A stretch of 41,838 nt of DNA from Desulfobaccales bacterium (GCA_030694005.1 JAUXZG010000104.1:1-41838); one strand, 5' to 3'. Positions 25,346 to 34,593 are shown, numbered from the stretch's first letter. The notes: generated by a model from the letters alone, not told the origin. A program made the numbers and translations.

Positions 25346-26164
25346 ATGTCCCATATAACCGCCGTTATCAACCAAAAAGGGGGGACGGGCAAGACCACCA
25401 CCGCCCTCAACATGGGGGCAGCCCTGGCCTATCAAGGGTACCGTACCCTGATAGTGGACCTGGACCCCCAGGGCCATACCACCATAGGCCTCGGAGTGGA
25501 GCCGGACTCCGTCGCGGGCTCCATGGCAGAGGTGCTCACCCTTCCCCAAAAGACCATTGCCGAGGTGGCGGTGCCCACCTATATCCTGGGGCTCTATGTC
25601 GCCCCGGCCCACATCCATCTGGCCCGGGCCTCGGAACAAGTCTATACCCGGGTTTTTAGGGAAGCCATTATCGCCAAGGCCCTTAAGGGTGCAGACTATG
25701 ATTTTATCCTCATCGACTGCCCCCCCTCCCTGGGAGTACTCACCACCAACTCCCTGTACGCCTGTGACTTCATTATCATCCCCTGCCAGATCTCCCGTTA
25801 TTCCCTGGACGGCCTGGCAGACCTGCTCACCACCATCGAGACCGTTAAAAGCCTGACTTTGGAGGAACTCTTCCAGGGAAATCATTTTCGCATTCTACTA
25901 ACTATGTTTGACAAACGCAATCGCGTCACTAATGAATATATCCTGGAACAACTCCGGCCCTATCGGGACAAGACCTTTAAGACTATAATCATGAAAAATG
26001 AGTCCTTGAATCAGGCCCAGATAGCCCAGAAGGCGATCTTCAATTATGAACCCAAGTGCTCCGGCGCCCAGGATTATCTGCGACTAACCATCGAGTTTCT
26101 GGAAATATGGCGAAAAAGAAACAGCTTGCCGGAAAGAAGACTAGGCTTGCAAGGCTGCCTCTAA
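25346..26164 (+). CDS. ParA/Soj-family ATPase
   Basis: This 272-residue P-loop ATPase has a deviant Walker A (KGGTGKTT, 11-18), Walker A' DLDPQGHTT and Walker B DFILIDCPPSLG. It resembles Soj/ParA proteins that position chromosomes, plasmids or other cargo. No ParB or parS-like sequence was seen nearby, so it is probably an orphan positioning ATPase rather than a segregation locus. It lacks the N-terminal receiver-like domain of Tad CpaE/TadZ. No good ribosome-binding site precedes the ATG. A short ORF overlaps its 3' end. Confidence 0.9.
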   Translation: MSHITAVINQKGGTGKTTTALNMGAALAYQGYRTLIVDLDPQGHTTIGLGVEPDSVAGSMAEVLTLPQKTIAEVAVPTYILGLYVAPAHIHLARASEQVYTRVFREAIIAKALKGADYDFILIDCPPSLGVLTTNSLYACDFIIIPCQISRYSLDGLADLLTTIETVKSLTLEELFQGNHFRILLTMFDKRNRVTNEYILEQLRPYRDKTFKTIIMKNESLNQAQIAQKAIFNYEPKCSGAQDYLRLTIEFLEIWRKRNSLPERRLGLQGCL

Positions 26165-26481
26165 CCCAGGTGCTGGCCAGCCAGACGGAGGATTCAGCTC
26201 CCTGGGGCCCCCCTCTATTTCCAGCCCTTTCCGGTTCGCGACAACTTTCTCCCCCTCGGGAGAAAGCCGCAGAGGGAGGCGCGGGACCCCTGGCTGCCAC
26301 TTACCTCTACTTGTGTCAAGAATTGGCGGCTCTGCGGTCTCAGTTGCAGCCGGCCGCCGCCGGGCCTCCTGAGAACGCGGTTCTGCCTCCCCTCCTTCCA
26401 GACCCCTACCGGATCAACCTGGCCCTTAAGCAGGCTCGTAAAGGCCTCCAAGACCTGTACCGCCTCCTGTCCCAGGGGTAG
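26107..26481 (+). CDS. Small ParA-linked protein of unknown function
   Basis: This 124-residue ORF begins with ATG inside the last 58 nt of parA in another frame and ends before a strong terminator. The product has a basic N-terminus (MAKKKQLAGKKTRLARL), a Pro/Ala-rich middle and a helical C-terminus (INLALKQARKGLQDLYRLLSQ). Small basic-start partners that stimulate ParA ATPases are known, so an adaptor or cargo role is possible. The evidence is positional; the ORF could be spurious in GC-rich DNA. Confidence 0.5.
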   Translation: MAKKKQLAGKKTRLARLPLTQVLASQTEDSAPWGPPLFPALSGSRQLSPPREKAAEGGAGPLAATYLYLCQELAALRSQLQPAAAGPPENAVLPPLLPDPYRINLALKQARKGLQDLYRLLSQG

Positions 26482-26520
26482 GCTTCTTAAAAATACTCTT
26501 TCACTGGCTTCCTTGGGGAA

Positions 26521-26567
26521 AAAGATTGGGGGCCAGGAGTCTTAAAACTCCTGGCCCCCAATCTTTT
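26521..26567. terminator. Strong bidirectional terminator
   Basis: A perfect 17-bp stem GATTGGGGGCCAGGAGT/ACTCCTGGCCCCCAATC (26524-26540 with 26547-26563) is flanked by AAA and TTTT. It ends the parA unit and can serve the convergent TPR gene. Confidence 0.88.
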
Positions 26568-26683
26568 GGCAACTTAGGGGTTACTGGCAGGGGGCTCATA
26601 ACGGCCCTCTTTCTTTTTTTACTCAGCCAACCATACCTGCCAAAACGCCAAACGGGACGGAAGGGGCCCGAATGACCCGGGCT

Positions 26684-27181
26684 TTATTTCTTCTTTGGCT
26701 CCATGGGTGGGGGGGTTGAGGGCTCAGGTTGCGCGGGGGTCGCAGCCATTTTTTCCTGCAGCTTCTTCATATTCTCCGAGATTATCGCAGCGATGCTGCT
26801 GGTGGGACCCACGATCTTGACAGGCTTGACCCCGGCGCAGAGACCGCCCACAAAGCAAGTCTGCTCGACTTTGTCAAAATAGTCCTTGGCATGGGCCTGG
26901 GCATCGGTGAGAAAGGCCATGGCCTCTTTCATCTTGCCCTGTTTTTCCATGAGCGCCGCTAAGTTGTTGAGGGCAAACGGATTATACCGGTCCCTTTTGA
27001 GAGCCGTTTCGAATTCATATTGGGCGGCTTCATATTTGCCGTCCCTCATTAAATCATACCCCTTGGCTATGGGTGTATAAACGTCCTCCGCCATGGGCCG
27101 GGGTTGGGCCAGGGCCGGCGCTACCCACAACAGGCTGGCCACCGCCAACAATGCTGCCGCAACTCCTAAAGATCTACGCAT
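26684..27181 (-). CDS. Exported tetratricopeptide-repeat protein
   Basis: This 165-residue protein has a clear signal peptide (MRRSLGVAAALLAVASLLW, cleavage after ALA near residue 25). Two TPR-like helical hairpins follow (GYDLMRDGKYEAAQYEFETALKR and NPFALNNLAALMEKQGKMKEAM), then a pair of cysteines (CFVGGLC, possible disulfide) and a Pro/Lys-rich tail. It is probably a periplasmic protein-interaction factor; the partner is unknown. Confidence 0.75.
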   Translation of the reverse strand: MRRSLGVAAALLAVASLLWVAPALAQPRPMAEDVYTPIAKGYDLMRDGKYEAAQYEFETALKRDRYNPFALNNLAALMEKQGKMKEAMAFLTDAQAHAKDYFDKVEQTCFVGGLCAGVKPVKIVGPTSSIAAIISENMKKLQEKMAATPAQPEPSTPPPMEPKKK

Positions 27182-27336
27182 AAATTATCTCCTTTTGCTG
27201 AGCTTGAGGTCCAAGCCGCCCCGCTTTCAGCTAGCGAAAAGGTAAGACTTTTCTCCCAAGTGTCAAGGAGGGGATTGGTAATGGTGGGCCGGAAGGGAGA
27301 ATAAGACCCCGGCGGAGTTATAACCCGGGCCAGGCC

Positions 27337-28143
27337 TCACCTCTGGATACCGAAGCGTTCCCGGATTACCGGGCGCCAGCGCCGGGGTCCGGCCAGGTCC
27401 AGGTGTACGGTGAGGATCTCTTCAGTTTCGCTTCCTTTTAAGATTATCCAAGGCTCCAGGTCGTCCCAGCCCCGGATCAGGCGGGCCAGCTCCTTCTCCT
27501 CCCCCGGGGCCGAAGGCTGGATGGCAAAGGAGCCGCCCCCCTGCATGGGGTACTGGCGCCCGGCGATTTGAGCCACAAAGGCCGCGGTATTCACCCCCAC
27601 CACCGGCAAGTAATGGTCGAAGGCCCGCACCAGGGCGCCCCGGGGCCAATGGCCGCGCAGGATGGGGAAGATGCTGGGGTTGACGATGAGGTCCGCCCCC
27701 TGGACGGCAAGCTGCCGGGCCGCGTCCGGCTGGCCCCAGAAATCAATGCACACCGCCAGCCCCAAACGACCGAAGTCAGTGGCCAGCACCTGCCAGTCCT
27801 GGCCGGGGGACACCCCGAAGCCCCGGCCCTCCAGGTTTCCCAGGTTGCGCTTGCGTTGGCGTCCCACCAGTCGGCCCTGACGGTCAAACAAGGTGGCGGT
27901 ATTGTAGCGTTTACCCTGGGCCTCCTCTATCAGGCCAGCCACCACATAGGCCTTGAGTTCCCGGGCCGCCCGGGAGAGCTCCGCCTCACCGGAAAAGGGG
28001 AAATACTCCGGAAAACAGACGAGATCGGCCTCGGTGCCCTGGCAGCGCGCCAACAGACTAAGCGCCCGGGATAGATTCTGGGGACTTTCCAGTTGGGGCG
28101 CGGGTAGCGCCTGGATCAGGATGATTTTCACCCGGGGGGGCAT
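27337..28143 (-). CDS. Nitrilase-family carbon-nitrogen hydrolase
   Basis: This 268-residue amidase-fold protein has the complete Glu-Lys-Cys triad: Glu46 in VCFPEYFPF, Lys98 in RQRKRNLGN and Cys132 in LAVCIDFWG. Members hydrolyse or condense amides and nitriles. The exact substrate cannot be read from these motifs. The FWG after the Cys is atypical relative to the CYD(L/I)RFPE of omega-amidases, suggesting a different substrate. It is divergent from the Tad locus and has no partner gene. Confidence 0.85.
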   Translation of the reverse strand: MPPRVKIILIQALPAPQLESPQNLSRALSLLARCQGTEADLVCFPEYFPFSGEAELSRAARELKAYVVAGLIEEAQGKRYNTATLFDRQGRLVGRQRKRNLGNLEGRGFGVSPGQDWQVLATDFGRLGLAVCIDFWGQPDAARQLAVQGADLIVNPSIFPILRGHWPRGALVRAFDHYLPVVGVNTAAFVAQIAGRQYPMQGGGSFAIQPSAPGEEKELARLIRGWDDLEPWIILKGSETEEILTVHLDLAGPRRWRPVIRERFGIQR

Positions 28144-28537
28144 GGGAACCCCACTTCAGTATAGATCAAAACTCTGCCACCCAAGTCTTAAAGGACAACA
28201 AAGTCCTGACCCGTCGTGACCTTGAAAAGCCACTGTCCTTGGGGTTGCTGGCGCCTTGCTGGTCAAGAGTCTTGAGGCGGCCCCCCCATTTTTACCACCC
28301 CTTTACCCCAAGGCACAAATTTATTTTGCCGCTGAGTAACTCCCAGGGTTAAAAAATCAAGCCCTAACGCCTTTAGGAGGAACCATCTCTAATACCGCGG
28401 TTTTCCGGCCGGGGGGCCATTTTCAAAAAATTAAAAAAAATTTTAGAAAATTTGGAAAGTTGACGATGGAGAAAAATAACCCCCGGGGTGCAATAAAGAC
28501 GCCCCGGTCCTTTTAGGAAACCAGGTGGAGGTAAAGG
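28144..28537. other. Non-coding region upstream of the Tad locus
   Basis: No gene was seen. It has a long A/T tract (about 28425-28455), TTGACG at about 28460 without a convincing -10, and a hairpin CCGGGG...CCCCGG (about 28483-28507) just before the prepilin peptidase. An AGGAGG at about 28376 is not followed by a start codon in range. Probably the regulatory region of the locus. Confidence 0.5.
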
Positions 28538-29092
28538 TTGCTCGGCTCGTTTAATGAATCTGCCAGCCGATTAGGCCTTCAAGGAGAGGTGGTCTTCCCG
28601 TTTTTGCTAAGCCTGTGGATTGCCTGGGGGGATGTAAGGACCCGGCGTATTCCCAATTATCTTACCCTGGGCAGCGCCCTGGCCGGACTGGGTTTCCAGT
28701 TGGGGGCCCATGGGTGGTGGGGTCTGAAGGAAGGTTGCCTGGGGCTGGTTCTGGGTTTTGTCCTCCTGCTCCTGCCTTATTTGCTGGGCGGCATGGGGGC
28801 TGGGGATGTCAAGGCCATGGCCGCCCTCGGGGCCTGGTTGGGACCCTGGCGCACTCTCCTTTTATTTGCCTATATGGGGATCGCCGGTGGAGTGATGGGT
28901 GTTGGAGTCTTGTGGTGGCGCGGCCTTCTTATGTCCAAGATTCATCAAGGCTGGACCTTCCTGGTCAACTGGCTCCTTTTACGCCGCTGTGGTTTAAGGC
29001 CTCGAGCTTCTCCCTCCCCCCAGACCCCGGGCCTGCCCTATGGGGTGGCCATGGCCCTGGGGATGGCGCTCCTTTGCTGGCGCGGCGTCTGA
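28538..29092 (+). CDS. Prepilin peptidase, TadV/CpaA type
   Basis: This 184-residue membrane aspartic protease of family A24 cleaves prepilin leader peptides. Both catalytic aspartates are visible: Asp32 in WGDVRTRRIPN and Asp90 in the GxGD motif GGMGAGDVK. Several hydrophobic segments span the protein. It lacks the N-terminal methylase domain of PilD, as expected for Tad systems. It starts with TTG at 28538, well supported by GGAGG (28527-28531) at 6-nt spacing. It is first gene of the Tad-type run; a 224-bp gap precedes the secretin. Confidence 0.88.
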   Translation: MLGSFNESASRLGLQGEVVFPFLLSLWIAWGDVRTRRIPNYLTLGSALAGLGFQLGAHGWWGLKEGCLGLVLGFVLLLLPYLLGGMGAGDVKAMAALGAWLGPWRTLLLFAYMGIAGGVMGVGVLWWRGLLMSKIHQGWTFLVNWLLLRRCGLRPRASPSPQTPGLPYGVAMALGMALLCWRGV

Positions 29093-29316
29093 GACGACCT
29101 TAAGAAGAGAGGACCATAGGAGTTGGGCCTGATAAAGACCGGAGTGGCGGGCAGGTAGGCCAAAAGGTCAGGGTTTCCCACTTGCCAAAGAGCAGCTTTT
29201 GGGGCTCTGGCCCGCGTCCCGGAATCTTAAAAAAACCAGCCTGCCCCTTTAGGCATTGTCAAGAAAATCTAAAGAAGTCTCCAAAGATGCCGAATTAGTT
29301 ATTGGGAAATTTAATT

Positions 29317-30954
29317 ATGTTTGACGGGAACAGCCTGGTTTCAGACACAAGCGCGGTTCGGGGTAGGCGGTGGCTGGTATTGGCGCTTATCCTTGCCCTC
29401 CTGGGAGGCGGGAAGGGGTTGGCCGCCGACCTGCTGGAGCAGTTGCAGGCCCAGCAGATTCCCCAGGCATTGCGTCTTAAGGTGGGACATTCCAGAGTTT
29501 TTCGCCCTCCTTTTGAGCTTACCCGCATTTCTGTGGCCAATCCCGAGGTGGTGGACATCGCCCTCATTACCGAGCCGAAAAAGAAGCCGGGCAAGGAGCA
29601 AATCTTAATCTACCTCATGGGCCTGGGCACCGGGGTAACCAATATCAGCCTCTGGGGTCGGGGCCGCTTTATCTCCGCCAATGTTAAAGTGGAGCCGGAT
29701 TTAACCCTGCTAAAAGAGAAGCTGGCCCAGATTCTGCCCAAGGAAAAGATCGCGGTGGAGAGTGCCGGAGACTCCATCGTCTTAATGGGAGAGGTTTCCG
29801 GGCCGGTAGCCCAACAGACCGCCATCTCCCTGGCCACCGCCTTTATCCGGGAACAGTCCTTGAGCTCCCCGACTGCCGGACCACCCCCTGCCGGCCAACT
29901 TGGGAGCCAAACAGGCAGTCAAACTATGCCCCCCCCTGGCGGCCAGGCTGCCGGGGCCGGCTCCGGACAATCCGGGGGCCAAAAGGGCTTTAAAGAGAAC
30001 AAGGTGATCAACCTGCTCCACATCGGCGGGGTGCAGCAGGTGCTGGTGGAGGTGCGCCTGGCGGAGATCAACCGCAATGTGGTGGAACGCATCGGCTTGA
30101 ACTTTTACGGCGCCAACACGTCCGGCGACTTTGGGGTCAGCAAGATCGGCGATCTCTCCACGATTGCCAACTTTGCCCGCGCCCTCACCGGCATCAGCGT
30201 GGCGATGAGTCCCGCGGCCCCCCTCACTGCCCTGGGCGGCTTCAAGACCGGATCCGCCATGTGGACCTTTTTCTTTGATGTTCTCAAGCAACAAGGGCTG
30301 GCCCGGGTGCTGGCAGAGCCCAACCTGGTGACCACCAGCGGCCAGGAAGCCTCTTTCTTGGCGGGCGGGGAGTTTCCCATTCCGGTGCCTCAGTCCGGCA
30401 CGGGTGGGGGCGGCTCCACCATCACCATCGAATATAAAAAGTTTGGGGTTGGGCTGGTCTTTACCCCCACGGTCCTGGATGACGGCAAGATCGCCCTGAA
30501 GGTGAAACCGGAGGTCTCGGAACTGGACTGGACTGCGGGAGTGGCCTTCATCCAGGGGGGCTACCAGGTGCCGGGCATCAAGATCAGGACCACTTCAACT
30601 CACATAGAGGTTAAAGACGGACAGACCTTCGCCATTTGCGGACTGCTGTCTGACATGCACCGCAATGTAATTAACAAGTTCCCGGTGTTGGGGGACATTC
30701 CGGTCCTGGGCGCCTTGTTCCGTTCCCAGAGCTTTCAGAAAAATGAGACGGAACTGGTGGTGTTGGTGACGCCCCATCTGGTTAAACCCATGACCGCCAC
30801 CCAGGCGCGGCTGCCCACAGATCGCTATGTGGAACCCAATGACTTTGAGTTCTATTTATTGGGGGCCCAGCAAGGCCAGAGGAAAAAGGAGCGGCCACCG
30901 GCGCCGGCTCCGGGACCCTTTCCGCCCGGGTTCGGACATCAACCGGTGGACTGA
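29317..30954 (+). CDS. Tad/Flp pilus secretin CpaC (RcpA)
   Basis: This 545-residue outer-membrane secretin forms the pore for Flp pili. It has a signal sequence (WLVLALILALLGGGKGLA), an N-terminal pilus-type domain (LKVGHSRVFRPPFELTRISVANPEVVDI), a Gly/Pro/Ser-rich linker (about 190-230) and the secretin domain. The latter ends in the family signature VPVLGALFRSQSF...ETELVVLVTPHLV. ATG 29317 is chosen over an in-frame TTG at 29302. CpaB, usually immediately upstream, is absent. Confidence 0.92.
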   Translation: MFDGNSLVSDTSAVRGRRWLVLALILALLGGGKGLAADLLEQLQAQQIPQALRLKVGHSRVFRPPFELTRISVANPEVVDIALITEPKKKPGKEQILIYLMGLGTGVTNISLWGRGRFISANVKVEPDLTLLKEKLAQILPKEKIAVESAGDSIVLMGEVSGPVAQQTAISLATAFIREQSLSSPTAGPPPAGQLGSQTGSQTMPPPGGQAAGAGSGQSGGQKGFKENKVINLLHIGGVQQVLVEVRLAEINRNVVERIGLNFYGANTSGDFGVSKIGDLSTIANFARALTGISVAMSPAAPLTALGGFKTGSAMWTFFFDVLKQQGLARVLAEPNLVTTSGQEASFLAGGEFPIPVPQSGTGGGGSTITIEYKKFGVGLVFTPTVLDDGKIALKVKPEVSELDWTAGVAFIQGGYQVPGIKIRTTSTHIEVKDGQTFAICGLLSDMHRNVINKFPVLGDIPVLGALFRSQSFQKNETELVVLVTPHLVKPMTATQARLPTDRYVEPNDFEFYLLGAQQGQRKKERPPAPAPGPFPPGFGHQPVD

Positions 30955-30967
30955 AAAGGACCTACCT

Positions 30968-31249
30968 ATGAAGAAACCACCACCTAACTTAAAAAGTAAG
31001 ATGCTGGCCCTGGGGCTGGTCCTGGGGTGGCTCTGGGGATGCGCCGCTCCCAACGCCCTGGAGATGGATTACGGACGCTCCGTCAGGAATAACATCGCCC
31101 AGCAAGTGATCAATCCCCACGCCGGGTTGGAGCCTACCCCGGCGGTGGGCTTGGACCCCAAGGCCGGGGAATATGTCCTGGAGCGTTATGATAAGAGCTT
31201 TAAGGAGAAGGAAACGCCATCTGCGGCAATTCCGATGATAACTAAATGA
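30968..31249 (+). CDS. Small Tad-locus lipoprotein (possibly CpaD-related)
   Basis: This 93-residue product starts 13 nt after the secretin gene. A basic start and hydrophobic segment end in a lipobox-like LWGC (Cys25). The mature part contains DYGRSVRNNIAQQVINPHAG and GEYVLERYDKSFKE. The RNNIAQQ..NP segment recalls the conserved C-terminal portion of CpaD, the secretin pilotin-like lipoprotein of Tad systems, though this protein is far shorter. It likely helps the secretin; this is inference from position and motif. Confidence 0.7.
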   Translation: MKKPPPNLKSKMLALGLVLGWLWGCAAPNALEMDYGRSVRNNIAQQVINPHAGLEPTPAVGLDPKAGEYVLERYDKSFKEKETPSAAIPMITK

Positions 31250-31412
31250 AACAGAGGGGTAACCGGGTAGTTCTCTAAAGATTGACCGCCCCGGTAAGGT
31301 GGGGGAACACCTTGGTCACAGTTTTCAGCCCTGGTTGGCCAGGTCAAGGTAACCCTTCGGATTATTACCAACTTCTTTTGAGTCCCTGAACTTAATTAGG
31401 GAGAGGCAAATC

Positions 31413-32546
31413 GTGGGTGTCATGAGAGCTGGAATTATCCTAAAATCCCGGCTTTCGGCCGCCTTAGCGATAATTATCTTAGGGGCGGGTTTACTGCTGG
31501 GGGGGGCCGGTTGCAGTTATTTCCCCTTCTTTAGAGGCCACAAGATCACCGCGGCGGAAGATCGGTTTCTGGCGGCCATCCCCTCGGCTAAAGGGGACAC
31601 CACCCGCTTGCTGCACAATGCCCATTATTTACAATTGCTGGGGCGGCCGGAACTGGCCTTAAAGGAGCTGGAGGAGGCCTACCAGCAGGACCCCAATAAT
31701 CTCAAGGTGGTAGATGCCCTGGCCCGAAGTTATGAGGAGTTGGGGCGGTTCGAAAGCGCCCAGAAACTATATCAGGAAGCCCTGGCTCGCCACCGCGCCA
31801 ATCAAGCTTTGAGCAACAATCTAGGCTTTTCTTTTTTTCTGGCGGGCAGATGGGATCAGGCCGAGGCCTGCTTTCGCCAGGTCTTGAGACGGCAACCCCA
31901 AAACACCGCGGCCCGCAACAATCTGGGCCTGTTGTTGTGCCGCCAACAACGGTTCGAGGAAGCCCACCGTCTCTGGCAGGAAGCGGGAGGGGAAGCCCAA
32001 GCCCTGATTATGATGAGTCAGGCCCTGGCAACCTTGGGTATCAAGGAGCCGCCGGCCTATGCCCGGAAGTCCCCGCCTGGTCCCGCTCCGGAGAAGCAAA
32101 CCCTGGCCATGAGCAAGGCCAGGGAGAAAACCGGGAAGCTCCCCGGCTCCACTCTACCAGCCCCGGCCCGACCCAGGCCCCAGCCTTTCAGGCCTCCACC
32201 TTTAACCGCGCCAGAACTGGAGGATACGGCCATTGAACTCCGGAACGGCGCCGGTGTCCAAGGCCTGGCGTCTAAAACCCGCCACCTTCTTTTAAAGGAA
32301 GGCTTCCAGGTGGCCCGCATCGGCAACCATCTTAATTTCGAGGCAAAGCAAACCGTGATCTGTTATCGGCCCGAGGCGCAAAAAGTGGCCCAGGCTTTGG
32401 CCGTCAAATTTTTCCAGACCTCCCTAATGGAGCAAGATCCAGACCTCCCTGAGGATGTGGACATCAAGGTCATCCTGGGGCGGGGTCTGCTTCAACCGCA
32501 GCAGTTGCCGGCCCGACTGGCTGCACTGGCAGAAGAGGAGGACTAG
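31413..32546 (+). CDS. TPR lipoprotein with C-terminal LytR_C domain
   Basis: This 377-residue protein has a signal segment with a lipobox-like GAGC (Cys34). Four or so TPR units follow (about 65-200: LALKELEEAYQQDPNNLKVV, ARSYEELGRFESAQKLYQEAL, NNLGFSFFLAGRWDQAEACFRQVL). A Pro-rich linker (about 235-270) leads to a LytR/CpsA/Psr C-terminal-type domain (about 275-360: IELRNGAGVQGLASKTRHLLLKEGF). TPR protein TadD is a normal Tad component; the LytR_C addition is less usual. GTG 31413 has GGGAGAGG upstream; ATG 31422 is an alternative. It overlaps the next gene by 1 nt. Confidence 0.8.
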   Translation: MGVMRAGIILKSRLSAALAIIILGAGLLLGGAGCSYFPFFRGHKITAAEDRFLAAIPSAKGDTTRLLHNAHYLQLLGRPELALKELEEAYQQDPNNLKVVDALARSYEELGRFESAQKLYQEALARHRANQALSNNLGFSFFLAGRWDQAEACFRQVLRRQPQNTAARNNLGLLLCRQQRFEEAHRLWQEAGGEAQALIMMSQALATLGIKEPPAYARKSPPGPAPEKQTLAMSKAREKTGKLPGSTLPAPARPRPQPFRPPPLTAPELEDTAIELRNGAGVQGLASKTRHLLLKEGFQVARIGNHLNFEAKQTVICYRPEAQKVAQALAVKFFQTSLMEQDPDLPEDVDIKVILGRGLLQPQQLPARLAALAEEED

Positions 32547-33514
32547 TGCGAAAGCTGGCCCGACCTGTGATTAATGCGGTTCTGATGGTGGCCTTGCTTC
32601 TGTTATTGAGTCAATGTTCCCAGATTCGGAACCTCTCCAAGGAACGCGTTCTTAAGCCAGATGAGGCCGCCAATCTGGCGGACGCCTATGACCCCTGGGT
32701 CAACCGCAAGCCCCCCCGGCGCGACTTGGCAAAGCTGCCCCCGGATCGCCTGGAGGCCCTGGGGGAGCTATCTTTGCAAAACCGGGATTTTGAGGCCTCC
32801 CTTTTGCGCTTCCTGGAAATTCTCAAAGATAACCCGGGGCGCTATGATCTGCGTTACAAGGTGGGGGTGATTTTTCTCCTCAGCGGTCAGATGGAAGCAG
32901 CCCAAAAAGAGCTGGCTTTCGTCCTGCTGCACCGGCCAGAGATGCTGGAGGCTCATGAAGCCCTGGGTCTGGTGCATCTTCAGGAGAAACAATATCCCCT
33001 GGCCATCCAGGAGTTCCAAGTGGTGGCGCATAAGGACCCCAAACGGGCCAAAGCCCGCTATCTGTTGGGAGTGAGCCTTCTGGAGGCCGGGCAATATGCC
33101 CAGGCCATCACTCACCTTAAAGTTGCGGCGGATCTGGAGCCAAGCCAGGTGTCCCCCCTCATCGCTCTGGGAGACGCCTATCTCCGTCACCGGGATTATC
33201 AGCAGGCCCTTACCTGTCTCAAGAAGGGGCAGTCCTTGGCCCCCCAAAATCAAAAATTAAATTACCATCTGGGCATGGTCCTGGCGGCCCTGAAACGTTA
33301 TCCCGAAGCCTTGGCAGCCTTTTTGAAGGCGGGGGATGAAGCCCAGGCCTACAACAATATCGGGGTCCACTATTTTATGGAAGGGAGGTATGGGGAGGCA
33401 GCCCGATGTTTCCAACGGGCCTTGGAGCTCAGGCCCACTTTTTACCACGAGGCCAAGGCCAACCTGCAGCGGGCTTTGGAAAAACTGCATCAGGTTCGGG
33501 AAAAGGATGGCTAA
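32546..33514 (+). CDS. TadD-like tetratricopeptide-repeat protein
   Basis: This 322-residue protein has an N-terminal hydrophobic segment ending in LSQC (Cys24), a weak lipobox. About six TPRs span 70-310, e.g. LGELSLQNRDFEASLLRFLEIL, ALGLVHLQEKQYPLAIQEFQVV and IGVHYFMEGRYGEAARCFQRAL. The start GTG shares its G with the preceding TAG stop, implying translational coupling. TadD-type proteins are needed for Flp secretin assembly or localisation. Confidence 0.8.
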   Translation: MRKLARPVINAVLMVALLLLLSQCSQIRNLSKERVLKPDEAANLADAYDPWVNRKPPRRDLAKLPPDRLEALGELSLQNRDFEASLLRFLEILKDNPGRYDLRYKVGVIFLLSGQMEAAQKELAFVLLHRPEMLEAHEALGLVHLQEKQYPLAIQEFQVVAHKDPKRAKARYLLGVSLLEAGQYAQAITHLKVAADLEPSQVSPLIALGDAYLRHRDYQQALTCLKKGQSLAPQNQKLNYHLGMVLAALKRYPEALAAFLKAGDEAQAYNNIGVHYFMEGRYGEAARCFQRALELRPTFYHEAKANLQRALEKLHQVREKDG

Positions 33515-33533
33515 TTCTTAAATAAGCTTGGTT

Positions 33534-34565
33534 ATGAAGAATAAAACGAGGGATTTTGTTTCAGGCCAAGCCGGGGTGGTGGCCATCGTTACCGCCATCG
33601 CCATCATGGCATTTTTTGCCTTGGCAGCCCTGGCCGTGGATCTGGGCCATCTGTATATGGGGAGGGTGGAGTTGCAGAGGGGTACGGATGCCGGGGCTAT
33701 CGCGGGGGCCCGGTCCATTTTCCCCTACCCCCTGGAGAGCGCCGCCGTGCCCGTGGTCCCCCAGTGTGCCGCGGCCACGGCCAAGGCCGCGGAGATTGCC
33801 CAGGCCAACCTGGTGGACGGCGCCGCCATAACCGTGACGGCCAACCAGACCGGCACCTGGAACTGGTCCACCAGCGTCTTTACCCCAGGTTGTTCCGCCA
33901 ACCCCTTTACCAACGCCGTGCAACTCACCAACAGCTCAGCCAATATTTCCCTGATGTTCCTGGGCATTTTGGGGATGGCGCCGGTGGGCCTGCAAGCCAC
34001 GGCCACCGCCGTGAAGGACTGGGTGAGTCAATTGCCCCAGGGGGCCGGTTTTGTCTTGGCCATCCACAGCAAACGTGCCGCCAATGGGCTCCAACTGGAA
34101 TTCTACTACGCGAATGCCATCGAGGATGCTGCCTGGTACTACAAATCCGCCAGCCAGGACCCAACCGACGCCCTGCTCAATGCCCAGCTCAACAACACCA
34201 CCCTCATCCCCTCTTTGCAGGGCGCCATCCCCAGCATTCCCCAGGTGGGGGAAAATGTGCGCATTGACTATGGGAATTTTGCCAACACCGTTACCTATAT
34301 AAAAAATAATTATCTTAATAAGACCGTCTGGTGCCCGGTGATTGGCTCCACCACCCGTCGGACCTCCACGGAAGTCCTGGGCTTCACGGCTTTCAGGATA
34401 ACCGCGGTGAACAATACCTCTCAGCCGGTGACCACCCGTTACATACGGGGCACGGCCTTGAGCCTGGCGGAAGTGCCGGCGCGCACCGGCAATCCCGCCA
34501 CCGGAACCCCGGACCCCAGGGGAAATAAATACGGCTTACTGACCGCCACCAAACTGGTAAAGTGA
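33534..34565 (+). CDS. TadG-like Flp pilus-associated protein
   Basis: This 343-residue protein begins with the TadE/TadG N-terminal region: a single transmembrane helix (VVAIVTAIAIMAFFALAALAVDLGHLY) preceded by GQAG, followed by the conserved VELQRGTDAGAIAGA stretch. The remaining 280 residues are low in charged residues and rich in Asn, Thr and Ala, with no von Willebrand domain motif visible. It starts at ATG 33534, 19 nt after tadD, with a weak ribosome-binding site. It ends the visible Tad run. Confidence 0.82.
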   Translation: MKNKTRDFVSGQAGVVAIVTAIAIMAFFALAALAVDLGHLYMGRVELQRGTDAGAIAGARSIFPYPLESAAVPVVPQCAAATAKAAEIAQANLVDGAAITVTANQTGTWNWSTSVFTPGCSANPFTNAVQLTNSSANISLMFLGILGMAPVGLQATATAVKDWVSQLPQGAGFVLAIHSKRAANGLQLEFYYANAIEDAAWYYKSASQDPTDALLNAQLNNTTLIPSLQGAIPSIPQVGENVRIDYGNFANTVTYIKNNYLNKTVWCPVIGSTTRRTSTEVLGFTAFRITAVNNTSQPVTTRYIRGTALSLAEVPARTGNPATGTPDPRGNKYGLLTATKLVK

Positions 34566-34593
34566 CCCTGGCATTTGCTTAACTATTACTTGG

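Noticed and set aside
25346-26164. ParA as the Tad CpaE/TadZ ATPase
   Set aside because: It lacks the N-terminal receiver-like domain, is 2.4 kb from the Tad genes and has unrelated genes between.
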